Positions 32,032 to 64,000 of a stretch of DNA of 64,000 nt are shown here, one piece after another; the stretch's first letter is position 1; each line of letters begins with the position of its first letter. The notes beneath the pieces were generated by a model that was not told where the DNA came from, made no database searches, and saw only the letters and a list, made by a program, of their open reading frames with translations. The DNA is from Progne subis subis. Lineage: Eukaryota; Chordata; Aves; Passeriformes; Hirundinidae. The DNA lies in the NCBI GenBank assembly GCA_022316685.1, contig JAKJHU010000023.1, positions 7,365,192 to 7,429,191 of the forward strand, in the 5' to 3' direction. A program made the translations under genes and the position numbers.

Positions 32032-35000
32032 GGAGGTGAGTGCGGTTGCTGCCCGCTGCCTCGGGCGCTGCTGGCCGGTGGCAACGGAGTTGCGGGGACG
32101 GGAGCTCGGCGGGGTTTGTGCTGCGCCCATCCTGGGTCTGCTGGCGGCGGGGTAGCCCGGAGCTGCGGCACCCGGAGCCGCCTCGTCCCGCGTGTGTACG
32201 TGTATGGACAGAGCGTGTGTGCCGCGGTGCGGTGCGCGGGGCCGTCGGGAGGTTTGGGAGGGCCAGGAACAAAGCGTAGGGCAGGGGCACACACCCGAGT
32301 CGCCTCGGCAGTGCCCCCGAGTCGTGACTGTTCCAGAACACTCGTGTTGCTGTGAACCCTCGGGGCCAGCAGCACCGCAGAGCTGAGGTGGCTGCTCACT
32401 GTTACTGTAAGGACACCTTAGAGGTGAGCAATGCATAAATACCAACAGTCCCTGTTTCCAGTAATTTATATGTTGTCATACGCAGAACTGCACCAGTTAA
32501 CGTCTTTATAAAAACTTAGAACGATACAGATCTTGTGTAACTCAGTTTCAGTATGTCTTTGATTTTAGCTTCATGTATTTTCCCCATTGAGTCGAGCCAA
32601 AGGAAGATGAATTGGTGCCGATTTGAACAAATCTGTGGGGTTTTTGAGACTTCTTTAAGTGATTTAGTTGATTATGTGCAATTTTTTCATACACATCCGA
32701 GTGGGTGGTAATGTCTCGCAAGGAGCTGGTGATAGCAGACTCCTCACTTGGCTCAACTCCACCTAGGACAGCAACACCTAATTTCTACTGCCATTCTTAA
32801 ATGCCCCAAGTCACTTATTAATATAGTTTAGATTCCTGAGTTATAAGGGTTTAAAACAAAGGCTGCTCAAATTGCTGGGAGATTTTAATTACCTGCTTAC
32901 TTTATGTGTTTGTGGACCTCAAGGAAAAGTGAATCTTCTGTGAAAGTCTTGCTGGGTGTGGATGGCTGGAGGAAGAACAGGGAAGAGGATGCCAGGAAGG
33001 GAAGAAATATGCAAAAGGCATGGAAGGATCTTTGGTGAAGGTGTTGTGGCAGCCTGACACAGGTCTGGGGAGAGAGGGGCAGAGAACACAGATGACTGTC
33101 TTACCATTTGAGGATTTTTCTGATTTTTTTTTGTTGTTTTGTTTTTAATACTGGTGTTGATGAAGTGAAATGAAATTAATTAACTTCCTTTAGTGACACA
33201 CCCTGTTATCCTGATAAACCACTGTCTATCTTGAGTGTCCGTGCACTCCTCCACATCTGCCTTCAGCAAAAGAACTGGTATTTCTGCCACTGCTTTTGTA
33301 AGAGTCATCAAACCAACTCTCCATGCGCCTGTGCTGGGACAAGATGGGCTTGATTTTGGTGCTGTCTTGGCTTGTGGGTGTTCACCTGTCAGGAGGTAAC
33401 AGGCTGTGTTGGTGTTGCAGGCAAGCTGGTGAGGGATGTGGCTGCGCACAGGTTTGCTTTTCCTCTCAGGTGGCAGCAGGTGCTTGCTGTCTGCAGGGAA
33501 GAAAGGAAGGAAACGTGCCGGAGTCTTCCAGCAAAGATGCATTTCTGTGGTGTGACTGGGGAAGGCAGCCTGGACTTCCCAGCCTCCTGGCAATGCTGCT
33601 CTGCAGCACCACTGGTTCTGAATAATTAAGGGTCTTATGTTGGTTTTCTGGTGGTTTTGTGACACCAGCATGGAAAAGCAGAGGTTTCCATCGTGGTTTG
33701 TATGTTTTGGAGAGCTTTCAGGAGGCAGGAAGTTGTTATGGTCTATCTCTAGGACTGACACAAGCTGTTTTAACATGCTTCTGGTGTCCTCTTAGAAAGT
33801 GGTTGGCAGATGTGGCTGGCTATGGTGCTGTAACACATCAAGCTCTGTACTGAACTGGTGTTAAAGGCCTCTAATTCAACACATTGTAGAAATGGCTCAC
33901 TAATATATTTATGGGTTGGATTTTTGTTGTGTAAAAGAAGAAGTGTGAGAGTAAAATACCTTATTTATTTGTGATACAGATTTATCCTGCTCAGTCTTTC
34001 CAAGTTGGCATTCTAATCCATTCTTTTGCAAAGGTGAGGCATTGCCTGCTAATTAGTGTGATTAAATGGGTCAGTTTTAAATGAGAACTCACTGAAAAGT
34101 TATATGCTTTGTAGACCTACTCAGTTATTTTTGCTCCTTTGCTCAAATATGCAGGCACAGGGGAATATTTTCTCTGTGTTTCAAGCAATTACTCAGAATT
34201 TGTTGGGTGTTCTGCTAAGAAATTCTGTATGCTTGAGCTAGGCCTGTACTTTCTGTAGTAGATGTTCATCCGACTGAGTGTAAGGGGGAACAGTCATTTT
34301 TTTATCTCTATTTGTGTAGCAAGCAGAGCAGAGCGATCCCCCCGTGCTGCCCCTGCATGGCACAGGTACCTCACTAGCATGAGGCCTGGCTGTTAACAGC
34401 CTTGGGCATTGGGATACAACCTGTGTAAGGCCTGCCTTCCCCAGCTTGTGCCAAAGAAAAAGGACAGAGCTGAGTAGGAGGACAACTTCTAAAGCCATGT
34501 GGTTTTGGTAGGTTGAAGGCATGCTGCTGCTGCTGGGGAGGCCCAGTCTCTCATCAGATAAACTGCAGCATCGGAGCTGCTCTCCTTGAGGGCTGACACA
34601 TTCAGCAGGAGAGCGCTGCTGCCTCCTGCCATTGCTGCCCTCCATTCCCAGCCGCTCTGCCTCAGCTGCCTGGCGAGGTGCTGTGGACCAGATCTGGAAA
34701 TTTCTTAAATATAGCATGGCATGAAAAATGGAGGGGGAAAAAAAGGGATTATCTCTCTGATTATGATGGTGGTGAGGATTTAGGCTGTGAGACTGCAGTG
34801 GCCTCAGACCTGCCACAAAATATTGTAGAGATTCAGAACATATCCTTGGAGATGTGGAAGGTGCTCCAAGAGTGATAAAAGCCCAGGAGAAGGGATCTGT
34901 AATCATAAAGAGCCATTAATGAATATTAGAGACCTGTGAGAGAACTGAGGATAGAAATTTGGCTCTCAGTCATTTGCATTGATCTGTTACCTGCTGTGTT

Positions 35001-36969
35001 GTCAAAAAGAGGGAATGGTTTAGAAATCCCTCAGCCAAGTTTCATTTATCTCAGCCGGGTGTGTGCCCTTGACTTAATCTTGATTTAGCAGTTCTAGCTT
35101 ACAGCTTTCAAAGCTGTCACACATGTCCTTCCCTGAGGTGGTGTGCCTTGAGATGGGAGTCACCTCTGTGTGCTGGCAGAGCTGAGTTAGCAGTGGAGAT
35201 GGTACTGAAGCCTGTCTAGGAATCATTGACTACAGAAATCCTGTTGCAGGTTCAGAAACATTGAGACTGGTTTGCTGGGAGATGTTTCTCTGCTTTTATA
35301 CTTTTTCCTTAGCATTCAGGGTTGGAGGTGATAAGATTTGCCTTGAAGATGAATGGGCAAGAACATGTCAGGCTTGTGTTCTGCTTGGACAGTGGCTGGA
35401 GTGGGCACTGTATGGGACAGCCTTTGAATCAGCTCTTATAACCTACGTAGTGGAGAAGTTGCCAAGTCTATACTTTCCATTTAACGATGGTGTAAATGAC
35501 TTTCTGTATTGCAGACCAAACCAAACAAAACCCCCCCACACTTGAAGTCTGGATTGCAGCTGAGCTTTTAATTTGATTGTATTTCTGTCAAATACCAAGT
35601 TGTCCTGGTACTGAGAGTCTCAATTCCTGGTTTTTCTTTCTTGACAGATGCTGCAGCTGTACATGTCTCTTGCAGCTTCCAATTGATCCCCACCTAGAAG
35701 GCAGTCAGTAGAAAGCTCGGAGCTGCTCATGATCTTTTTTGCGTGAAGGGAAAGAGAGAATAGTGATGTGGGTAGTTTTTACAGCAAGAGTCAGTGTCAG
35801 TCTTCCTGTCAGCAGTGGGACCCAGCCTGTGAGGCCTGCTTGTCCCTCTCTCCTCTGAATAGTTTGTGGTGGTGGTCAGGCAATCCCTCCAGGAGGGGTG
35901 GGGGATGACTTCTCCCTCACTGTAGTTGGAAGGCTTAGAAGAGCAGCTCCCGGGTGATGAGCACTATTAGTATTGATTTGCCCTTTGTGTGCCCTGAATA
36001 GTGTTTCTTCCATGAGCTGTTCCATGAGATGATGGAAGGCACCAAAAAGTCCTGTAAAACAGTCCACACATTTATAGTCTGTTCCAGGAGAGTTAACTGC
36101 TTCCACTCAGTCTGTGCTGTTACCTGCAGGGTTTTAGCTGTTTGTGGCTTGCTGATTTTGGGCTCTTTGCCTTAGAAAGAGCTTCGCTTCCCTTCTGTGC
36201 AGCTAGATGATTGTAGTCATTCGTGATTTCTTGTTTCATGCTGGAGAAAGTCAAGAGATAGAAGATTGCTCTGTTCAGGAGAGCAAGTTGTTAAAAATTT
36301 ATAGCCTTTCTGAAAGAACACGTGTTTCAGTTGGCACATCCCATATAATTTCTGGCCATTTTTGAGTTCCTTGTCTCAGGATACTCCTTTCAGGTTTGTA
36401 AAAGAATTCTGTACTTGTCAAAACGCTAACATCCCAAGGGTGGAATCAAAGGAGAGCTGGTAGCAGGCTTGAGGTGATTTCTCCCAAGAGGCAAGTTGTC
36501 TGAGTCCAGTTCCAAAAGTCAAGGGAAAGAAAATAAAAGGTAGGAGTCCCATTAATATTTAAAAACTATCTAAGCACAGTTACTGATAACTCTTCCAATG
36601 AGTCACTTATTGTTGCAATGTAACAAACACGAGCAGCACTCTGAACCTTATAATGCTGCGTAGTTAAAAAAAAGAAAATAGTTTTTCCTGTTTTCATAGT
36701 GGCATGGAGTGTCTCCCAAAGTCTGTCTCCCAGCAGAACACCTTGGAGAAATTCAGAGCCCAGAGCAGCCAGGTCCTGGCACCTCTGCTTCATCAGGACC
36801 TGTCTTTTCAGCAACATCTGGATACCTGACTTGGAAATTGTAGGGCTGTTGGGATGTAAAATCCCTCTGGGCCCCATCCACACAGGCCCAGGGATGTCCA
36901 GAAATGTGAGGGCTGAATTAGAACCTTCAGAGAAACTAAATTATGTAAATCCACACAGAAATGAGGTAG

Positions 36970-37640
36970 AAATGCAAGTTTAGTTTTAAATAAGTAGAGA
37001 ATTTTTAAAGTGCCTTAAGCAAATAAGAGACTGAATTGGTTAGTAAGAAAAGGACCTAAAACCTAGTTTAAAGTTCAGTGGCATTGCCTTTTGCAAAGTT
37101 AGTTAAAACTCTAGACATAAGGAAAACAATGTAGCCTTGCTAAACATTCCTAGATAGTACAGATAGAGTTTTATACATAGAATTTGTGTATGAAATTATG
37201 AATACTGTCGAACATCAATCTTAGGATAGGTCCGGCAAGTCTGTAGAAAATTCGTGTTTAAACCTGATTGGCTAAAAATAGAATAAAATGCACTGCTTTG
37301 AGAATGCTAGCAGGCACACAGAACACCATCATGAATGCTGCTGTTGCTGCTGCTTCTGCGGCTGCTACTGATAAAAGGCTCACGGAACACAGATTACGGG
37401 TGCTGTCGCTGCTGCTTCTGCTTGGCACTTAGGGACTTTATGTTAGGAGGCTTCCTCCATACTGGCATGGACTATAACGATTTTGCTTTTATGAAGCTGG
37501 TTTTAGCAATGCAGTAAAGGACTTCTACTTTTACAGCTACCTATCTTCTATCATCTTCAATGAGGACATGGAGGAAACTTGGCACTGGGCCTTCACTTGG
37601 TTCAAGTAATTCTGCTACAGACAGGCTCGCTACCTGATAC
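36970..37640 (+). mobile_element. Possible degraded LTR-type element
   Basis: The block has a compositional style I associate with songbird ERV LTRs: GATTGGCTAAAAATAGAATA, then an imperfect CTG/TTG trinucleotide stretch (37331-37375 and 37401-37420), with a TATA-like GATAAAAGG between. I could not define TG/CA ends or a target-site duplication, so this is tentative. Confidence 0.3.
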
Positions 37641-40213
37641 CATCCTACAAAAAGCTTGCTTTTAGTATGGAACCATATTGCTGGTCTAGTTGAGGTGACT
37701 TAAACCTGGATTAGAAATGTTTACAAGTTCTGTATATATTAATTTGCGATTCTGGTGTTAGACTGGGAGTCTCGTTGGGGGGGAGTGTTTGCTGCCTTAA
37801 TATGGTGAGTTTCTCTGTGAGGAAATCATATTGCGTGGGTCATTTTTAAGGAGGTGTGTTAGATGAGCACTTCTTTCCACTAAACAAAAAGAATGTCATC
37901 ACTGGAAATTACAGCAGTCCTCCTTATCCTAAGGCAAGATCGTGGTGTCACAGCCTTTCTCACGCTTTTGGGTATGATTCTTTAGCCAGTCTTGGAAAGA
38001 ATAAGGAATTGGTCATTATGTATGCTTAGTTTCTAGCTTTATCAGTGTGGCAGATCAAGTTCTGTACAGATGGTTGGGTGGAGTTTAATGGTGCTTTTGT
38101 CTTTTTGGTGTTTACTTACTCATTTGAAAGTTAGGAATAAAGTTTGGAACTGAAGGGAAGGTAGGAAGGAAGAATTTGATCACCATGTAAACACTGTCAC
38201 CTTTAAAAGTTTACCAGGAGAGATGGTGGTAGAGAATCTTTGAAGCTTGTGGGACATGCACTACATTTTGAAATGTGTGACTCAGGGATTTTTTTGTTTT
38301 GTTTTGGTGGGATATGTTTGGTTTGTTTTGTAAGGTATGTTTTTATGGGTGAAATATAGGAGACTGTTTTGATCACAGTATTACTTTTCTTTGAAAAATA
38401 ATGAATACTGGCATGGGAGCATCATATCTAACTTTGGCTAGTATGACCTTCAAGTAAGAAAAGGGCCTGAAGTCAGTTCATGCTATGCAGTCCTCAGATA
38501 CTTGTCTTTAGGATATAAGAGGCAGTGATAACTTCATATGTGAGAGTTCAGAGGACAAATGCTTTATCTCGTCCTTGGGGTACTTTGAGGTTGGATTCTT
38601 TTTGCGTCACTATCCCTTGCAACAATTAGAACTTCATGTTTTGTTACATGAACAGATTCATTGTGGAGCGAAAAAAACAATTCTAGAGGTTTTTCTTCAG
38701 TCTTAAGCTGTTGCTACATCTTGCAAATAAATGTCTGGTCAGCTTATGGTGCAAATTAATGAGCAGTTTCTAGTTTAGGAGGTGGCTTGTCTAAAGCTTG
38801 CCTGTGGGGTAGGCAGCAGAAGTATGCTGTATATTCCTCTCTTAAGATACTACTGTTTCAGGCATGAGGTAATCATACCAAAAATCATACCAAAGTATAG
38901 CAAGGAGGGATACTTTGTTAGAGCAACCAGCGTGGCTAGGGGGGGGTCAGGCATGTGGGTGCACACTACTTCAGGTCGTGCCTTAAAGCTTGTGTGTTTT
39001 TCTCCCTTTTCAATTTCAGTTCATTAGGCAAAAGATCTAGCTAAAGGAATTATTTGAGCACTGGGAGTGTCAAAAAGGCCATACTTTGCTAGCTCAGACT
39101 AGTTTTCTGTCTCCCTGAGTATCTGAACAAATAATTACAGAAAATACCATAGCATATATAGAATGGCATTGACCTGGGTGTATTCTTTCAGTTTCAAATG
39201 GTTGGTTGTTCATTAACTTTAGAGCTGTTGATCTGGTTTTGAATCTATATTTCTGGCCTTTAAAGCATTTTGTGGTAATTTAAAGCTGTAGGCATTGGTA
39301 TGTGGTCCAAACTTCAGTTTTTAACTGGTTACCCAATAATTTCATTCCGCTTTAATCCTTTGTGTTTGCTAAATAATGAACAATCATTTAATTCCTATTC
39401 ACCAGTCACATTACTAGTGAGTTTCTATGTACTTTCATCACTTTTTTTCAAAGTTTCTAGGGTTTTTTTGCATTCTTTCATGGCTTTTATGAGAAGGGTT
39501 GCTGGGAGCTACCTTCAGGAATCAGGAGCAGCGCTTTGTCATAGCGCATGCATTGTATATTTAGTGTGTGTCTAGTTAGTAGATTATTAACAGGTGAAGT
39601 ATACAACAATGCAAAAAAATGGTCTTTTGTATCTGGTTTGATTTGGAAGGAGTATGTGATGACCTAGCAGTTAGAGATTTGATTGAGTAGTTAAAACTTA
39701 CAAGAAGTCTGCAACCATGTAAAATTTTTGGTGTATATGACAAATTTGAAGCTCAGTATATATGAGGCTCAGGATATAACTTGATGCAAAAACATTTTCC
39801 TTTATAAACTAAAGCTGTCTGTTTCTCCCCTCTATCATCTACAGCATTCAGCACATACTAATATGTTTTTCATTGCTGCAGCTTGCTTGTGAGTTTATTG
39901 GCATTTAACAGCAGGTTGAATAGACAGCATTACAAAAGGGAGAGAAAAATGGAACAATGATCAAATATTTAATATTTATAAAGAAAATATGCTGTGTTTT
40001 AAGATCAGCAGCTAGAGAAAAAAAGGTTGCTTGCCTTAAAATTGGTGCTAGAATTTTACCTTTTACTTAAAACATCCTGAAAACATACCTCACCCTAACT
40101 TTGAAACTTTTAGACTACACTTGTTAAAAAAACTTCCTGTTGCAATTTGTAATCAGGCTAGTAAATTATATAATTTTTACAGCTTCGAGAAACTCATAAA
40201 CACGTGAGAGAAG

Positions 40214-60478
<20,265 letters not shown>

Positions 60479-60880
60479 ACTGAGTTGAGATCCTGAAGTT
60501 GAAACAGATAACACAGCCAAGGGAGCATCTGGTTTTTGACAACTTTCTCAAGACTTAAAATAGGATAAAGGAACTAATGCTGTAACTTTCTTGATTAAAA
60601 AATAACTTTATTTTGAATGCTGCAGAACTTTTTTACAGTTTTAATAATTGCTTTTAAACTACAGTATTCAATTGAAACATCGTATTCTGTACCTTTAGTT
60701 CTGTTTGCATACCAGTCTCAAGTAAGGAAGTCATTGAAGGGAGTCTTATTTATTGAATACTTTTTCTCGAAGCATGTTGTTACAGATGGAACTTGAGTTG
60801 TTACACCCAGAGGTTTATATGTTGAAAGTTTATTGCTAATGTAATAATAAAAAGAAAAAAAAAAGTGCCTGAATTGTTTG
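60479..60880 (+). other. BCLAF3: BCLAF3 3' UTR (short form)
   Basis: From the stop to shortly after AATAAA at 60846-60851. A longer form running toward the window end is possible. Confidence 0.7.
60846..60851 (+). terminator. BCLAF3 poly(A) signal
   Basis: AATAAA in an A-rich context, followed after about 25 bases by a T/G-rich element (GAATTGTTTGG). About 370 bases after the stop. Confidence 0.65.
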
Positions 60881-63800
60881 GTAATAGCACATTAGCTCAG
60901 GATTTTCCAATTAATGACCTTTTAGGTTGTGCAATAGATTTTACACCTCTGTTCAGTCATTTCCATAAAACAGCATTTTGTATTACTTTGGATTAATAAC
61001 ATACTTGGGTTTCTGATGTGTATATACACTTGTAAATTTTTAGGATGTTGGGACAACATTCAGCATTTGATTGAAATTAATGGTAACAGGCAAGTATGTA
61101 AAGTACTGTAGCAGTAGCTTATAACTGCACTGAAAGCATGCTTGGGTTTGTTAGAAGATTAGTTGGTCTGTATTCAAAATTATTCTATCTCATTGTATTT
61201 TGGTGTATGAGATTCTGGACCAAGCCACATGTTCTCTAACCTTTTTCATCATAAATGATTTGGTGACTTTGTGAATTCTAAAATTGGGGCCTGAAGTATT
61301 AAATTACAAGAAAAACAAAAAAATGTAACTTTTTGAAAGCATGTCTTCTAACAAAGAAATTGTTGATAATTGAAACTGCTTTAAATGCAGATAGCTGGTG
61401 ATTTTGTTCAGAATGATTATCTGAAGTTTACCATACTGCTTTATTGTTAGGCTGTGTGCAAAACTCTAATAGCCAGACTTGTTTCATAAGCAGCTATAAA
61501 CAGTATTTTGTTTATTTCCTGTTTATGGCTGTTGCCTTAATTCATTATCTAGGGTAGAGTTGTGTGTATGTATTGCAGATTTGTTCGAACTTCTTACTGA
61601 CGGTAAATTAAATATGCATAGCACGTAGTCTTAGGAGATGTTCTTTTTCAAGAAGAAAGTTGTTCACAATATCCTCAATACAGGCAGGCTGATGTATTTC
61701 CATATAGAATGCAGGCTAGTCTCTGCTGTGGCTGGTAGACCAGAATTCCAGTTCTGGGTTAGAGGTACGTTCTCGGAAAAGGAAATTTGGTTTTTTGGGT
61801 GGAAAGCTAGGATGTGATTTCTGCATGCTTTTTTGTAATTTTTTTTTTTTTTCTCCACAATGCCTTCAGTAGAGAGACTGCTTGAAAATGTAGTTATGGT
61901 TGAGAACAGCTAAAATTACTGTGACTTGAGCTCTTCAGTTCATGGGTGTTCTGCTTAGCGTTCATAGGGAATAAGGCAGGAAGTGTGCAGTATTCATTGA
62001 TGTCATGGTCATTCAAGGATAACAGATGGTTTGTTTCTATTTATCTAATGCTCATTAATAATTTACCTAGTTTTTCAGTAACTTTGACATGTGTAGACAA
62101 AATGGGAAGTGGAAGGGAAGGAACTCCCTGGACAAATAGAGGCAGGCAACCTTCTGCAGATAATAAAGTGGTTTTTTACTTAATGCTATCAGTGAAGAAT
62201 CTGGCAGAGTCATCCTGTGTAGATTTACTGGGAGATAAAAATAAGGAACTGAAGTTAAACGAAGTTAAATGAGTCAACCCAAAGCAGATGTGGAGTAGCT
62301 GCAGTTCTGATCAGGCTGCTGGTGGGGGAGTGCTGCACATGGCCTGCTGAGGGGGGCAGATTTACCCTGAAGCCAACAAGTCCTTCACACTGCTCTGAAT
62401 GTGCACTGTAAAAGATGTGAGAAATGAAACCATACACGATACAGGACAAACTACTGAGGCTATATTGTCTTATTCAACAGGATACTACTGTGTCTGTAAG
62501 CTTCCTGCAGTGTTTTTATTAAATTCTGGAAGAGCTCAACTCTTTGACCAAATAGGAAAAGTGGATACATGGAGAAACTTCTGACATGGTAGCTTTGATA
62601 ACACTGTTTGGAAATAATGCTGCTTTAACCAGGTTTCAACATGTGACTGACTCCTGATTTTGTGCTTTATTTTATCTATGCATGATTGATATCTCTAATT
62701 CGTTTTGTAGTTTAGCTTTGTGTTTATTTCTACAACTGTGAGGAACATATTGCAAAGAAGTCTGTGGTTTTTTGACTTGTTTACTGACTTGGGTCCCCCC
62801 CACCCCTTGGTCCTAAGATGAATGTCTTGTAGTCATGTAGATGAAATGTAGTCACTGTTTCAGTTGGTTTATCCCTTGTAGGATCCCATTTGCTCAAATC
62901 ACTTTTTTAACTGATAATTTTACTTAAATAATTTTGGATTCTGTCATGATAAAACCTCTTGCATTCTAAAAAATGCACACAATGAATTTTATAAGAATTC
63001 ATGGCTTAGGTGCTAGAAGCATCTACTCTATCATACGATGTGACACATTGCTATGTAGACTTATCTTTGTGAATTACAGAGACTTGTGTGTATATACTCT
63101 TACCTAATTCAGCTTGTTTATTGTTTTAGCACAGAAGATTCTGTTGTGCTGGAATACAATGTTTAGTTGAGGGCAATGTATTGAAGTTAGTTTGGGTGTG
63201 AAGGCACAAGAAGAAGGCTTAAGTAGAAGAAAGGTCAATTTACTTGAATAACCTGGTGCCTTTCGTTATTGTGACTGAATTGTAGAAAACACATGTACAA
63301 AGAGTTAAGTACATTGCATTCTTTCTCGTGAGAGCACGGACTGATAACAGTTCTTGTTAAAATAACTGTTTACTTTAAATAGGTGTGTAAGCCTCTGTAG
63401 GAAAACAGTGACTTTCATTAGTAAAGTCTGTCACTGTTTGCATTGGAAGGGCAAGTTAAAAATGTGATTGTCTTAAGAGCTTCCTAGCTTTTAGTTTTAT
63501 ACTTTGAAAATACAAATGTGAATTGCCTTTATTTTGTTTAGCTTGAAATGGCATTTTCAGTTGTTCACATGTGAATTTTTATTTTTAATTGCTATCCAAA
63601 ATGCAATGGGTTTAATATGACTAGAGTCTTCCTTTTAAGTGTCAGAAATACTAAGTTGCTATGATTTTAGCATTTATATTGCTGATCCATTTAATTTCTG
63701 CATAAATTGATTGGAATACTTATTTTAAATTTGTGATGATTGAGTTCACAAGGTTAACAAAATCATGGGGCTAGTAAGAAGCAACACATTGCAAGGTTTC

Positions 63801-64000
63801 TATAAGCCTGCCTTAACTTTAAATATGTTTGAAGTCATTTTTTTGATGGATATGGATGGTCTTGAGGGCTGAACGTAACTGTCTCAACTCAGGTAACTGA
63901 TAGCAGGGGATAGGACTAAATCCAGCTGATCAATCACCTGCTGTGTAATGTTTACCTGTTTCCATCTTCTCTAGGGCCCCAGGCTGAAATGTTGAGTTTT
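60881..64000 (+). other. Extended 3' UTR or intergenic DNA after BCLAF3
   Basis: AT-rich and with no supported exon on either strand. Contains a canonical Pumilio-type TGTATATA at 61019-61026 and another AATAAA at 62162-62167, so an extended 3' UTR is plausible. The next gene expected from human synteny, SH3KBP1, was not seen. Confidence 0.5.

Larger units (their letters stand above)
31400..32300 (+). promoter_or_regulatory. BCLAF3: CpG-island promoter of BCLAF3
   Basis: About 900 bp of very GC-rich, CpG-dense sequence in otherwise AT-rich DNA. It contains repeated Sp1-type CCGCCC/GGGCGG boxes (about 31575-31660 and 31848-31860), an ETS/GABP-type CTTCCGG at 31633-31639 and a (CCCGG)n run at 32005-32031. 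No TATA box, as is usual for broadly expressed genes. It is the only CpG island upstream of the BCLAF3 start codon, and on the right strand side to drive it. Overlapping open frames on both strands are by-products of GC richness. Confidence 0.8.
31792..40182 (+). other. BCLAF3 first intron (8.4 kb)
   Basis: From the CpG-island donor to acceptor TTTTTACAG at 40182. Contains a possible LTR-like stretch at about 36,970-37,640 and scattered chance open frames. No coding exon seen. If the second donor is used, it starts at 32036. Confidence 0.6.

Noticed and set aside
31415..32341. Long open frames (up to 308 codons) on both strands of the CpG island
   Set aside because: Low-complexity Arg/Pro/Gly/Ala translations caused by few AT-rich stop codons in GC-rich DNA, and overlapping open frames in several phases; no splice or conservation support.
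37331..37420. CTG-type trinucleotide repeat expansion
   Set aside because: The stretch is short and heavily interrupted (TTG, TTC, CGG, CTA), unlike an unstable repeat.

Overview
This is a vertebrate nuclear window, almost certainly avian. It has widely spaced exons in AT-rich introns, GT-AG splice sites, one CpG-island promoter, an antisense CR1 LINE 3' end of the bird type, and two copies of an LTR family I recognise from bird genomes. There are no prokaryotic features, and I found no convincing tRNA, rRNA or CRISPR array. Most small open frames in the window are chance frames in introns.

Region 1 (about 1-22,830, + strand) is the 3' two thirds of a MAP7-family gene, best called MAP7D2. 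Twelve coding exons (62-20,599) can be chained by splice sites and intron phase. They encode about 575 residues: the linker with the conserved SRLLTPT block, the Ser/Pro/Lys-rich middle, the Glu/Arg/Lys coiled-coil MAP7 domain and an acidic C-terminus. A 3' UTR of about 2.2 kb follows. The upstream, microtubule-binding exons lie outside the window.

Region 2 (about 22,830-30,760) is intergenic with no supported gene. An antisense CR1 fragment (about 30,761-31,375) abuts a CpG island (about 31,400-32,300), which is the promoter and non-coding first exon of the next gene.

Region 3 (about 31,400-60,900, + strand) is a complete BCLAF3 gene (BCLAF1/THRAP3 family member 3). It has a non-coding first exon, 11 coding exons (40,214-60,478), phase-consistent splice sites and a poly(A) signal at 60,846. 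The reconstructed protein is about 719 residues, close to the roughly 711 of human BCLAF3. Region 4 (60,900-64,000) is long 3' UTR or intergenic DNA.

MAP7D2 followed head-to-tail by BCLAF3 matches the human Xp22.12 order. The same family pairing occurs at MAP7/BCLAF1 and MAP7D1/THRAP3, so this is one arm of an ancient paralogous block. The two genes are not known to act in one pathway: one is a microtubule/kinesin-1 cofactor, the other a nuclear Arg/Ser-type protein.

The most striking observations are: one net frameshift in an otherwise conserved exon of each gene (about 4,574 and about 43,571-43,583); a GC-AG intron and a very weak GT donor in MAP7D2; a CpG-rich, G-quadruplex-prone 129-bp tandem duplication inside a BCLAF3 intron; and two oppositely oriented LTRs of one family in adjacent BCLAF3 introns. 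I found no convincing new multi-gene system.
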